This document shows, in pieces, positions 42,898-51,027 of a stretch of 64,000 nt of DNA (position 1 is its first letter; each line of letters begins with the position of its first letter). Under the pieces are notes generated by a model, which was not told the origin of the DNA, made no database searches, and was given only the letters and a program-made list of their open reading frames with translations. The position numbers were made by a program, and so were the translations under genes. This DNA comes from JACVRX01 sp046726315 (GTDB taxonomy: Bacteria > Actinomycetota > Actinomycetes > Jiangellales > Jiangellaceae), in contig JBKPAG010000021.1 of the NCBI GenBank assembly GCA_046726315.1, forward strand, positions 12,786-76,785. Reading direction: 5' to 3'.

Positions 42898-43493
42898 TCG
42901 CCCCAGTACCGCTGCTCACGCCACGGGTCACCGTAGTTGTGGTACCCGGCGCTTTCCCAGAATCCCGGCTCGTCCACGTCACTCAGCGTGATACCTCGCA
43001 CCCATTTCGCGCTTTTCCACAGGTACAGATGTGGCACCAGGAGTCGCGCCGGCCCGCCATGCTCAGGAGCAAGGTCGTCGCCGTCGTAGCGGAACGCAAC
43101 CCATGCCTTTCCATCGAACAGATCGTCGACGGGGAGGTTGGTGGTGTAGCCGCCATAGGAATGCACGAGCGCGTAGTCCGCCGTGGTTTCGATGTCGGCG
43201 AACAGGGTGTCCACTGACACGCCCTCCCACGCCGTGCCGAGCTTGGACCAACGAGTGACACAGTGCAAGTCGACGGTGATTGCCTCGGTTGGAAGCGCTG
43301 TCAGCGCGTCCCAGTCCCAGCTGTGCACCTGGCCGGACTCAGTCGTGATTGTGAACAGCCATTCCTCGATGGGCACATGTGGGGTCGGGCCTGCGGACAG
43401 TACCGGAAAGTCTTCGGTCAGATACTGTCCCGGCGGCAGGCTGGGATCGTGTTCACGACGACGCCCGGAGAAACCACGCGAGATGATCCCCAT
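42894..43493 (-). CDS. YedY/MsrP-like molybdopterin oxidoreductase (cytosolic)
   Basis: Protein of 199 residues of the sulfite oxidase superfamily. The Mo-ligating Cys is expected to be Cys78 in VDLHCVTRWSKLGTAWEGV, and the pterin contacts fall in VHSYGGYTTNLPVDDLF and GGPARLLVPHLYLWKSAKWVRGI, as in MsrP/YedY. It lacks a Tat signal, unlike periplasmic MsrP, and is shorter. It is the first gene of a three-gene coupled operon with a flavin reductase and DUF6510. The natural substrate (sulfoxide, sulfite or other) is unknown. Confidence 0.88.
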   Translation of the reverse strand: MGIISRGFSGRRREHDPSLPPGQYLTEDFPVLSAGPTPHVPIEEWLFTITTESGQVHSWDWDALTALPTEAITVDLHCVTRWSKLGTAWEGVSVDTLFADIETTADYALVHSYGGYTTNLPVDDLFDGKAWVAFRYDGDDLAPEHGGPARLLVPHLYLWKSAKWVRGITLSDVDEPGFWESAGYHNYGDPWREQRYWGE

Positions 43494-43567
43494 CGGCTGT
43501 CACCCTTCGGCCAGGCAAGTGGATCAGAGTCTGCCATTGGTCCAGAGCAATTGTGGAGGTCTCCGAC

Positions 43568-44263
43568 ATGGCGCCATCTAGCGCGAGCGGGATTCCGGAA
43601 AGGACCAAGTATCACCGCTGGCTCGGTTGGCACGCCCCAGCGTTGCGCCGAGTCGTGGCCGTCGCCGTCATCGGGCTGGCCGTGATCGCCGCACTGTTGC
43701 CGTTCGTGAGCTGGGAACTGGCTGTGGTCGGTGGGTGGGACGCCGCCGCCCTGATACTCCTCTGCACGATCTGGCCGATCATCCTGCGAGCGGACGGAAC
43801 CGATGTCGTGCAGATTGCCACCCGCGAGGACGAGACCCCGGCCACCGCCACCGTGCTGGTGGTCGGCGCAAGCACCGCAAGCCTGATGGGCGTCGGTTTC
43901 GCGTTGAGCCTGGCAGGCCGGGCAAGCGGCGCCATTCGAGTGGCCCTGATCGGTTTCGCCGTTGTCACCGTCATCTTGTCGTGGACAGTGATCAATACGG
44001 TCTTCACGCTTCGCTACGCACACCTGCACTTCCGATCAAGAGTCGAAGGCATCGACTTCGGCGCCACTACGCACCAGCTGCCCAGCTATCGCGACTTTGC
44101 CTACGTCGCATTCACCATCGGCATGACCTACCAGGTGTCCGACACCGCCCTACGCGACCCGCTGATTCGGAGAACCGTCCTCCCTCACGCCATGCTGGCG
44201 TACCTGTTTGGGGTCGTGATCGTCGCCGGTGCGATCAACCTCGTCGCCGGGCTGGTCCGCTGA
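43568..44263 (+). CDS. DUF1345 family membrane protein
   Basis: Protein of 231 residues with five to six hydrophobic helices and the family-typical SYRDFAYVAFTIGMTYQVSDTALRDPLIRRTVLPHAMLAYLFG. It is divergent from the molybdoenzyme operon. DUF1345 proteins are predicted four-to-six-helix membrane proteins without a known function. ATG at 43568 with GGAGG 9 bases upstream. Confidence 0.88.
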   Translation: MAPSSASGIPERTKYHRWLGWHAPALRRVVAVAVIGLAVIAALLPFVSWELAVVGGWDAAALILLCTIWPIILRADGTDVVQIATREDETPATATVLVVGASTASLMGVGFALSLAGRASGAIRVALIGFAVVTVILSWTVINTVFTLRYAHLHFRSRVEGIDFGATTHQLPSYRDFAYVAFTIGMTYQVSDTALRDPLIRRTVLPHAMLAYLFGVVIVAGAINLVAGLVR

Positions 44264-44282
44264 CGTGTGAAACGGTGCAGTG

Positions 44283-45104
44283 ATGGAGGACTATCGACAG
44301 ACCAACCGGGCGCTGTGGGACGAGCGCGCCCGAGCGCACGCAGCGTCCCCCGACTACAACCTGCGCCGATTCGTCGATGATCCGACGTTCCTCAGCCACG
44401 TCGTGCGGTTTGATCTGCCACTGCTGGGTGATGTGGGTGGTCTCGACGGCATGCATCTGCAGTGCCATATCGGCACGGATACCGTGTCGTTGGCGCGCCT
44501 CGGCGCGCGGATGACTGGGCTGGACTTCTCGGCCGGGTCGCTGGCAGAAGCACGTGCACTCGCCGCCGCCGCCGGCGCCGCCGTCCAGTTCGTCGAGGCA
44601 GAGCTCTATGACGCGGTCGAGGTGCTCGGCCGGGAACGATTCGACCTCGTCTATACAGGTGTCGGCGCTCTGTGCTGGCTTCCCGACATCCGGCGGTGGG
44701 GGGCCGTGGTCGCGGATCTGCTCCGTCCCGGCGGCCGGTTCTTCATGCGGGAAGGGCATCCGGTGATGTGGGCGCTGGAAGATCCGCGCGACGACCAGCT
44801 GCTGGTGCTCGAACACGCCTACTTCGAGCGCGCCGAGCCGAACGAATGGGACACTGGCGGGACCTATGTCGAGACCGAGGTGGACTTCACCAACACCCGA
44901 AGCCTGGAGTGGAGTCACGGCCTCGGCGAGATCGTGACGGCCTTGCTCGATGCTGGCTTGACGATCACCGGCCTGGTAGAGCACGACACCGTCCCGTGGG
45001 ACGCCCTGCCGGGCCAGATGGAGCAGGTCGGCGATCACGAGTGGCGCCTGATCGATCGCCCGTGGCGGTTGCCGCACACCTACACCTTGCAGGCCGTCAA
45101 GTGA
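44283..45104 (+). CDS. class I SAM-dependent methyltransferase
   Basis: Protein of 273 residues. The N-terminus reads YRQTNRALWDERARAHAASPDYNL, typical of a family of actinobacterial methyltransferases; motif I is MHLQCHIGTDTVSLARLGARMTGLDFS, with a Cys-His pair in place of the common GCG. Later DLVYTGVGALCWLPDIRRW and LLRPGGRFFMREGHPVMWAL complete the fold. Substrate unknown. Probably co-transcribed with the aldo/keto reductase 46 bp downstream. Confidence 0.82.
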   Translation: MEDYRQTNRALWDERARAHAASPDYNLRRFVDDPTFLSHVVRFDLPLLGDVGGLDGMHLQCHIGTDTVSLARLGARMTGLDFSAGSLAEARALAAAAGAAVQFVEAELYDAVEVLGRERFDLVYTGVGALCWLPDIRRWGAVVADLLRPGGRFFMREGHPVMWALEDPRDDQLLVLEHAYFERAEPNEWDTGGTYVETEVDFTNTRSLEWSHGLGEIVTALLDAGLTITGLVEHDTVPWDALPGQMEQVGDHEWRLIDRPWRLPHTYTLQAVK

Positions 45105-45150
45105 CGCCAAAAACTCCCTCGTCGCGGCAATCGCCGGAAAGGATGTGGTC

Positions 45151-46185
45151 ATGGAGCGCAGACTGATGGGCCGTAGCGGTTGCGCAGTCTCGAATCTCGC
45201 ACTGGGCACGATGACTTTCGGCGCGGAAACAGACGAGGCGGGTGCACGCTCTCAGCTGGACGCTTTCGTCACCGCCGGCGGAAACCTCGTTGACACCGCC
45301 GACGTCTACAGCGCGGGCGCTGCTGAAGAGATCATCGGCCGCTGGCTCGCCTCCTGCGCGCCCAACGTGCGCGACAGCATCGTTCTCGCTACCAAGGCGC
45401 GGTTCTCTACCGGTCCGGACACCAACGACGTGGGGCTGTCCCGTCGGCACCTGCAACGGGCGCTGGAAGACTCCCTGCGCCGACTCGGAGTGGATTGCAT
45501 CGACCTCTACCAGGTGCACGCCTGGGACCCGCTGACACCGCTCGAGGAGACGCTGGGCGCGCTCGACGACATGGCTCGGGCGGGCAAGGTCCGCTATGTC
45601 GGGCTGTCCAACTTCACCGGTTGGCAGGTACAGAAGGCCGTCGGCATCGCCCGCGAACGTGGATTCGCGATCCCGGTGTCCCTGCAACCGCAGTACAACC
45701 TGCTCGTTCGCGAACTGGAGTGGGAGATCGTCCCGGCCTGCCTCGACGCCGGCCTCGGCCTGCTGCCGTGGTCACCGCTGGGCGGCGGATGGCTCACCGG
45801 CAAGTACCAGCGCGACACCCCACCCGTCGGGGCCACGCGGCTTGGAGAGGACCCTGACCGCGGTGTCGAGGCCTACTCCCGGCGGTCCACACAGCAGCGG
45901 ACGTGGGACGTGGTCGAGGCAGTGCGAGAGGTCGCTGACAAACGCGGGGTTTCGATGGCCCAGGTCGCCCTGGCGTGGCTCGTCGACCGACCGGGCGTCA
46001 CCTCCGTCATCCTTGGAGCTCGGACGCTCGAGCAGCTCGACGACAACCTTGCTGCGGCAGGGCTGCACCTCGAACCGGCGGAGACCGGTGTCCTCGACAC
46101 AGCCAGCGATCCCGCACCTGCGGACTACCCGTACGGTGGGCCGGGCAACGAGCAGCGCAGCCGCCAGATCGGCACGTCGCCATAG
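45151..46185 (+). CDS. aldo/keto reductase
   Basis: NADPH-dependent carbonyl reductase of the TIM-barrel AKR family, 344 residues. Catalytic tetrad residues fall in DTADVYSAG (Asp and Tyr), LATKARF (Lys) and DLYQVHAWDP (His). The C-terminal GARTLEQLDDNLAAAGLHLEP binds NADPH phosphate. ATG at 45151 with AAAGGA 7 bases upstream; a GTG just before is less likely. Substrate unknown. Confidence 0.93.
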   Translation: MERRLMGRSGCAVSNLALGTMTFGAETDEAGARSQLDAFVTAGGNLVDTADVYSAGAAEEIIGRWLASCAPNVRDSIVLATKARFSTGPDTNDVGLSRRHLQRALEDSLRRLGVDCIDLYQVHAWDPLTPLEETLGALDDMARAGKVRYVGLSNFTGWQVQKAVGIARERGFAIPVSLQPQYNLLVRELEWEIVPACLDAGLGLLPWSPLGGGWLTGKYQRDTPPVGATRLGEDPDRGVEAYSRRSTQQRTWDVVEAVREVADKRGVSMAQVALAWLVDRPGVTSVILGARTLEQLDDNLAAAGLHLEPAETGVLDTASDPAPADYPYGGPGNEQRSRQIGTSP

Positions 46186-46200
46186 GTCCGTCGAGCAGAC

Positions 46201-46419
46201 TTACTCGATCCAGCGGTAGATCTGCCCGTCCCGGATTTCGTACCGCTCCGGTGGGTCACTCGGCGGTGTTGCCGCCAGATGGGCGAGCACGTTGTTGCGT
46301 CCTCGGATGGTGCGACCGTCGGTACCCGTCCAGTGCAGATAGGGATGGAGCAAGGCCTTCGTCTCGAGCCAGTCACGACGTTCGATTGCGGCCCGGGCCT
46401 CGTTGATGAGGGGATCCAT
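46201..46419 (-). CDS. small NTF2/SnoaL-like protein
   Basis: Protein of 72 residues (MDPLINEARAAIERRDWLETK, then LLHPYLHWTGTDGRTIRGRNNVLAHL, ending IRDGQIYRWIE). The helix-strand order resembles the minimal SnoaL-like/NTF2 fold with its terminal DGQIYRW pattern. It is short for the family (usually 100-150 residues), possibly because of a compact form. Similar proteins sit in diverse contexts; no function is assigned. Confidence 0.6.
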   Translation of the reverse strand: MDPLINEARAAIERRDWLETKALLHPYLHWTGTDGRTIRGRNNVLAHLAATPPSDPPERYEIRDGQIYRWIE

Positions 46420-46800
46420 GACGCTATCGAACGTCAAGAGGGTCGGGACGTCGCCACCGTGACGGTTCTGCGTACTGCCATCGCGGCTGTCGATGACGCT
46501 GAGGCCGTTGGTGCCTCGGGCGCAGTCCCCACAGGAAGCGGCTCTCCACATGTGGCGGCGGCCATGGCGGGCCTCGGAGCGCGGAGGTACCCCGCCGCCG
46601 GCTGACCGAGGCAGAGATGGACGGCATCTTCGAACACGAGATCGTCGAACTCCAGATGGCAGCGGAGGAGTGCAGGCGATCAGGGCAGGGCGAAGCGACT
46701 ACGCGCCCAAGCCGTCGTCCTCGTCCGAGTGCTCGACGCTGAGAGCTGACCTCCGGTTGAGCGCTCGAGTCGCGTACCGCTGATCCAAGCAGTGGTCTGC
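46420..46800. other. 380 bp without a supported gene
   Basis: Between the small NTF2-like gene and the natural end of the quinone oxidoreductase. A 41-codon plus-strand frame at 46617-46742 opens MDGIFEHEIVELQMAAEEC and has helical periodicity, but it is too short to call. The minus-strand frame of the damaged quinone oxidoreductase runs through part of this stretch after its frameshift. No RNA gene or mobile element was recognised. Confidence 0.5.
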
Positions 46801-47768
46801 TCAAATGCTGATGACGACCTTGCCACGTGCCCGGCCCTGTCGAGGTAACGGATGGCGTCGGCGGCCTCGGTCAGGGTGTAGGTCCGGTCGACAACCGGCG
46901 TGATCTTGCCGGCCTCGATGAGTTCGGTCAGGATCTGCAGCTCCTCGTAGTGCTCCCGGGCGATGAGCATCCGGAGTCTCTGTCTTACGAATGGTGAGAT
47001 CGCGAGTGCCCGGAGTTGGTGGTCCATGCCGCCGATCCACCGGCCCCCGCCTTCGCCGCCGACCAGCACGAGAGTGCCCTGGCGGGTGAGTGCACGCCGA
47101 AGGTGCGTCAATGAACGGTTTCCTCCGATGTCGAGGATGAGGTCGTAGCGCTGTCCCCCGTCGGCGAAGTCCTCACGGGTGTAATCGATAACGTGGTCAG
47201 CGCCGATGAAGCGGACCAGGTCAACCTTTGCCGTGCTGCACACGCCGGTGACTTCGGCTCCGAGCGCCTTGGCGAGTTGCACCGCGAAGGTTCCCACGCC
47301 ACCCGACGCGCCGATGATCAGCACCTTCTGCGCCGCGTGTATCTGGCCCTGGTCACGCAGAGCCTGGAGGGCAGTGGACGCCGAGATGGGGACGGCCGCC
47401 GCCTGATCGAATGGGAGGTTTGCCGGCTTGGACGCCAACTTGTCCTCGCGAGCGCAGGCGTACTCGGCAAAGGAGCCTTCGCAGGTACCCATCACCTCAT
47501 CGCCCGGCCGGAACCTGGTCACAGCCTGGCCGATCGCCTCGACCCGTCCGGCTAGCTCGCGGCCTCGAACCCGATGCTTGGGCCTGCGGATCCCATACCC
47601 CGCCAGGCGGATCACGTAGGCCTGGCCGGTCATGAGGTGCCAGACGCCCCGATCCACGCCAGCAGCGTGAACGCGGACCAGCACCTCATCGTCGGCTACC
47701 TCGGGCTTGTAGATGTCCCTGAGCTCGAGCACATCTCCGTTCGGAGGCTTACGGTGTAAGGTAATCAT
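46801..47768 (-). pseudogene. zinc-free quinone/alcohol oxidoreductase, C-terminal one-base frameshift
   Basis: NAD(P)H-dependent medium-chain reductase: MITLHRKPPNG at the start, a GroES-like domain, VLIIGASGGVGTFAVQLAKALGAEVTGVCS as Rossmann fold, TREDFADGGQRYDLILDIGGN. The natural C-terminus GRARGKVVISI-stop lies in the adjacent frame (stop at 46801), one base off at 46835-46837 (a run of G on this strand, evidently one G short). As sequenced, translation continues about 50 residues past the break with an unrelated tail to 46680. The rest is intact, so it is either a recent mutation or a base-call error. Confidence 0.8.
47748..47760. promoter_or_regulatory. TetR-type operator O1
   Basis: CTTACGGTGTAAG, a 5-3-5 inverted repeat located within codons 3-7 of the quinone oxidoreductase as called. 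Its partner lies with its centre 18 bp away. It probably binds the divergent TetR regulator. Confidence 0.6.
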
Positions 47769-47778
47769 ACAGCGTAAG
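47766..47778. promoter_or_regulatory. TetR-type operator O2
   Basis: CATACAGCGTAAG, the same CTTAC-N3-GTAAG pattern with one mismatch, overlapping the ATG of the quinone oxidoreductase. Close by, AAGGTTG-T-CAACCTT (about 47776-47790) is a further perfect palindrome, and TTGACA (47786-47781) with TACCTT (47763-47758) 17 bp away forms a minus-strand promoter covered by both operators. Confidence 0.6.
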
Positions 47779-47831
47779 GTTGTCAACCTTAGATCCACAC
47801 TGCACGTTCGCGTCCACGGCGAGGACGAGAG

Positions 47832-48515
47832 ATGGCGACCGAGACCGAGCCGGGCACACAGCCCCGGATCCCCCTGAACAAGCAGCGGGTACTGCGCGCC
47901 GCCGTAGCCCTCGCCGACCGAGACGGCGTCAGGTCGCTCAGCATGCGCAGGCTCGCCGAGGAACTCGGGGTCGAGGCCATGTCGCTGTACCACCATGTGG
48001 CTAACAAGGACGAGATTCTCGACGGCATCGTCGACGTCGTCTTCAGCGAGATCGATATACCTGCTCAAACCGACTGGAAGGCGGCCATGCGCCAGCGGGC
48101 GATCTCGGCCCGCGAGGCATTCCAGCGCCACCCCTGGGCCACCGGCGTGATGGAGTCACGGTCGACACCTGGTCCCGCGACATTGCGACACCACGACGCC
48201 GTACTCGGGATCCTCCGAAACGCCGGATTCTCGATCGAGATGGCCGCCCACGCGTACTCGGTGCTCGACAGCTACATCTACGGATTCGCGCTGCAGGAGG
48301 CTAGCCTGCCGTTCGACACCTCCGAGGAGATCGCAGCCGTCGCGGAGTCGATCATGGAGCACTTCTCGGACGACGCGTATCCGCACCTCACCGAGATGGC
48401 CGTGGAGCACGCCCTTCAGCCCGGCTACGACTACGGGAACGAATACGAGTTCGGGCTCGACCTGATCCTCGACGGTCTCGAGAGGGCTGTGACGCGGTTC
48501 ATTCCCGGTCGGTAG
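47832..48515 (+). CDS. TetR/AcrR transcriptional regulator with TetR C-terminal domain
   Basis: Regulator of 227 residues: an HTH near residues 15-55 (LNKQRVLRAAVALADRDGVRSLSMRRLAEELGVEAMSLYHHVANKDEI) and a TetR_C_1-like ligand domain behind it. It is divergent from the quinone oxidoreductase across a 63 bp gap containing two CTTAC-N3-GTAAG operators, so it most likely represses that gene and itself, with an unknown quinone-like or drug inducer. Confidence 0.93.
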   Translation: MATETEPGTQPRIPLNKQRVLRAAVALADRDGVRSLSMRRLAEELGVEAMSLYHHVANKDEILDGIVDVVFSEIDIPAQTDWKAAMRQRAISAREAFQRHPWATGVMESRSTPGPATLRHHDAVLGILRNAGFSIEMAAHAYSVLDSYIYGFALQEASLPFDTSEEIAAVAESIMEHFSDDAYPHLTEMAVEHALQPGYDYGNEYEFGLDLILDGLERAVTRFIPGR

Positions 48516-48629
48516 CGGTGGTGCGCTTCCGCGACAGTTTGCTCTGACCAGCTGTGCGACCATGGACCGCCCCATGATCGGCTGCCAGGATGTGCGAGTT
48601 CGAATACGTCGCGACCCGGGAGGCCATTG

Positions 48630-48921
48630 ATGCCGAGGTCTGTCACGAAGCGCGCGACAGTGCACAGGGCGCGCACAGTGATGCTCCTGCTGGCGGCGAT
48701 CGCTGGGATGCTCGTCGGGGCACTCGTCCCGGCCTCAGCTGCGCCGCCAGACGACGTCACTGACTTCTGGGGTCGTCGAAGGGGTGATCACGGACGACGC
48801 CTTCCAGCTCCCGACGACGGCGATCCGGTTCGGCGACGGTCTCGCGGTAGTGAACGCCAAGTTTGACACCGGCTTCCGTCCGACCGCGGACCAGTACGAG
48901 GTAGTTCTCGTCGACCGGTAG
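48630..48921 (+). pseudogene. small secreted protein, frameshifted
   Basis: ATG at 48630 with GGGAGG 6 bases upstream starts a classic Sec signal peptide (basic MPRSVTKRATVHRAR, then VMLLLAAIAGMLVGALVPASA). After PPDDVTDFW the coding pattern moves by one base near 48771-48776 into a frame reading VVEGVITDDAFQLPTTAIRFGDG and ending YEVVLVDR-stop at 48921. Both frames have high third-position GC. Removing one G gives a 96-residue secreted protein; I do not recognise its family. Confidence 0.65.
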
Positions 48922-48988
48922 TTGACCGCCGCGGTGGATGAAGGGCGCGGACAGTTAACCTCCTCCGCCGCAAGACAGGAGAGCACTC

Positions 48989-49828
48989 GTGCGAGTGGTA
49001 CGTCGGGGTAACAAGATCGTCAGGCGTTTCTACGCCCGGGCCAGGCAGGCAACGACAAGACCCGAACCCCGGCAGCCTCGGCCACCGCGGCCCGACGCGC
49101 GGGTCGTTCCCCCACCAAACGCGGTCCTGCGCACTGAGGCCGAGGCCAAAGCAGCAACCGCTGAGATCGCGCGGCTCTGTCTGCCCATCCACCGCGACCA
49201 GGTGAAGAATTGGGACACCCTTGCCGCGCTGAGCGTGGTGCTTGGCAACACGCGGCCCTCCGACCGCATCCTCGACGCTGGCGCGGCGTACTACTCTACG
49301 TTGTTGCCGATCTTGGCGAGGTACCGGTACAAGCACCTGGACGGGTGCAACCTCGAGTTCCGCGAGCCAACGCGGCGCGGGCCCGTGCAGTTCCGGTATG
49401 GCGACTTGACCGCCACCGACTACCCGAGCGGCGCATTCGGCTCGATCACCTGCCTGTCAGTGGTCGAGCACGGCGTCGACCTGGCTGCGTACTTCAAGGA
49501 GATGGCGCGGCTGCTGCGCCCGGGCGGGGCCCTGGTTACCTCCACCGACTTCTGGTCGGAGCCCATCGACACCACCGGCCTGGTCGCCTACAACACCCCC
49601 GTACGGGTGTTCACGCCGGCGGACATCACCGCCGGCCTCGAGATCGCCAAGGGCTACGGCCTAGAACCCACAGGCCCGCTCGACTTGACCTGCCAAGACC
49701 GGGTGGTGACCTGGCCGCGTTTCGGCCTCCAGTTCACGTTTCTGGTGTTCACGCTGCGCAAGGTCAATCGCCTCGGACCAGGGTGGGCTAACCGACGAAG
49801 AAGAATGGTAAGGCCGAGCACGGCATAA
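48989..49828 (+). CDS. class I SAM-dependent methyltransferase
   Basis: Protein of 279 residues with a basic Pro-rich N-terminus (about 1-50). Motif I is ILDAGAAYYSTLLPIL near residue 95, with GAA in place of the usual GCG; SITCLSVVEHGVDLAAYFKEMARLLRPGGALVTSTDFW matches the remaining motifs. Such proteins often act in polysaccharide or lipid modification, consistent with the glycosyltransferase and sulfotransferase 3 kb downstream, but the substrate is unknown. GTG start at 48989. Confidence 0.82.
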   Translation: MRVVRRGNKIVRRFYARARQATTRPEPRQPRPPRPDARVVPPPNAVLRTEAEAKAATAEIARLCLPIHRDQVKNWDTLAALSVVLGNTRPSDRILDAGAAYYSTLLPILARYRYKHLDGCNLEFREPTRRGPVQFRYGDLTATDYPSGAFGSITCLSVVEHGVDLAAYFKEMARLLRPGGALVTSTDFWSEPIDTTGLVAYNTPVRVFTPADITAGLEIAKGYGLEPTGPLDLTCQDRVVTWPRFGLQFTFLVFTLRKVNRLGPGWANRRRRMVRPSTA

Positions 49829-50217
49829 ATGGCCAGCAGCTACGTCCTTCGTACCAGGTGGATTCGCCGCGCTGGGTGATCTCGTCGGCGATGAGGATGG
49901 CCAGCACGATGCCACCGAGCTCGAACCCGTTGAACACCAGCGCCATCGGGAACGGGCCGATGAAGAATGACGCGAGGACGAGCGAGGGCGCGACGAACAG
50001 CGGGATCTGCGACCCGAGCCCACAGCGATGTTACCGAGATGTCCATTTTGTCACGGCTAGCGAAGTAGACGGCGACCCAGTGCTCGGCGGTGTTGCCCAC
50101 GATGGCGACGACGATGACACCGACGAAGAACGGAGACAGCTCAATGCTCTCGCACGCCTCGGTACTGGAGTGCACGAGGATCTCGGACATCCACCCGACC
50201 GCCGCGCCGGCAATACG
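49786..50217 (-). pseudogene. Ca2+/H+ antiporter (ChaA/CAX type), C-terminal remnant
   Basis: Minus-strand remnant. AAVGWMSEILVHSSTEA, then SPFFVGVIVVAIVGNTAEH (the conserved CaCA GNAAEH-type motif), lie in one frame; QIPLFVAPSLVLASFFIGPFPM and FNGFELGGIVLAILIADE lie in a second frame after a break near 50010-50030; LLAIYAVLGLTILLRR lies in a third after a break near 49836. The N-terminal half of the protein is gone. This is an old, multiply broken gene. Confidence 0.78.
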
Positions 50218-50613
50218 CCTGATGCTCGAGCGGACCGAGGTCGATTTCCTAGAAGGTTGGTGTGCCGGTCGGCCAGCGAGACATTCGTCAGACTTGGACG
50301 TGCCTCGCCCCGCGTACGCGGCCCACCCCGAAGACGAGCGGGCACGTCGACAGCGGATTCTCAGGAAGTTCCCAGGACCTGGCGATGTGCGGCGAGGAGC
50401 ATGATGGCAGCGGGCGGGACCGGACGAACCCCGGCCGACGGCCGGTCTCCACCCGCGCCAAAGGCCCAACCGAATGGGCGGCCCCGCGGACCGGGGCTGA
50501 TTCGGCCGATCTGAGCAACGCTTTCAGGCCCGTTTAGGCCCGACCGCCCTGCTAGCGCCGCCCTTACATCGAGGGTCGCACCAGAACGGGGATGTTGTTG
50601 AGGACGGATAGAC

Positions 50614-50778
50614 CTATGCCTCTTGGTCAGCGGGCTCGACCTCGTCAGCCGAGCACACCACGGCACCCACGGTCGGGAAGTTGACTACCACCTCATGGTG
50701 ACCTCGTGGGCCGTCGAAGTCGAGGAACGTCCCGACATCCCCATGCCGAACCCAGTCGGTTGTATCCGGTCCGGTCAT
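50614..50778 (-). CDS. hypothetical small protein, DUF4926-like
   Basis: Protein of 54 residues from the ATG at 50778, with GAGGAG just before it. The pattern HGDVGTFLDFDGPRGHHEVVVNFPTVGAVVCSADEVEP resembles the small SH3-like barrel proteins of the DUF4926 type, usually about 70 residues; the first strand is missing or degenerate. Third-position GC is fair. It lies in a region full of broken genes, so it may be a remnant. Confidence 0.35.
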   Translation of the reverse strand: MTGPDTTDWVRHGDVGTFLDFDGPRGHHEVVVNFPTVGAVVCSADEVEPADQEA

Positions 50779-51004
50779 CTCCTCGCGTGCGGCCCCGTCC
50801 GCTATCCCAGCTCGTATCAATAGGAATCGCCACTAGCGGTACTTCCCCTGGGCGTTGACCGGTCCTGCCGAGGGCCACGGTTTCCATGCGCTCCTCTCCG
50901 TCCTCCGCCCACACTAATCGGGCTGTGATCGGAACGGCTGCGTCGAGCCGGTACTCGGGCGCGCTGGCACCGGTGTCGCTGAGGATGGCTGCGCGGGCGA
51001 CCAC
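50693..51004 (-). CDS. hypothetical protein, possible remnant
   Basis: Frame of 103 residues starting with GTG at 51004; the first 60 residues (EYRLDAAVPITARLVWAEDGEERMETVALGRTG) have protein-like composition and third-position GC, and the rest does not. It overlaps the small DUF4926-like frame by 86 bp in another frame. I do not recognise it. It could be the upstream member of a two-gene unit shortened by decay. Confidence 0.3.
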   Translation of the reverse strand: MVARAAILSDTGASAPEYRLDAAVPITARLVWAEDGEERMETVALGRTGQRPGEVPLVAIPIDTSWDSGRGRTRGDDRTGYNRLGSAWGCRDVPRLRRPTRSP

Positions 51005-51027
51005 CCGACCTGCTGCCGCAGTAAGGA

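Noticed and set aside
46680..46800. C-terminal extension of the quinone oxidoreductase
   Set aside because: It is the product of the one-base shift; the natural C-terminus is in the neighbouring frame and the extension is Ser/Thr/Arg-rich and unlike the family.
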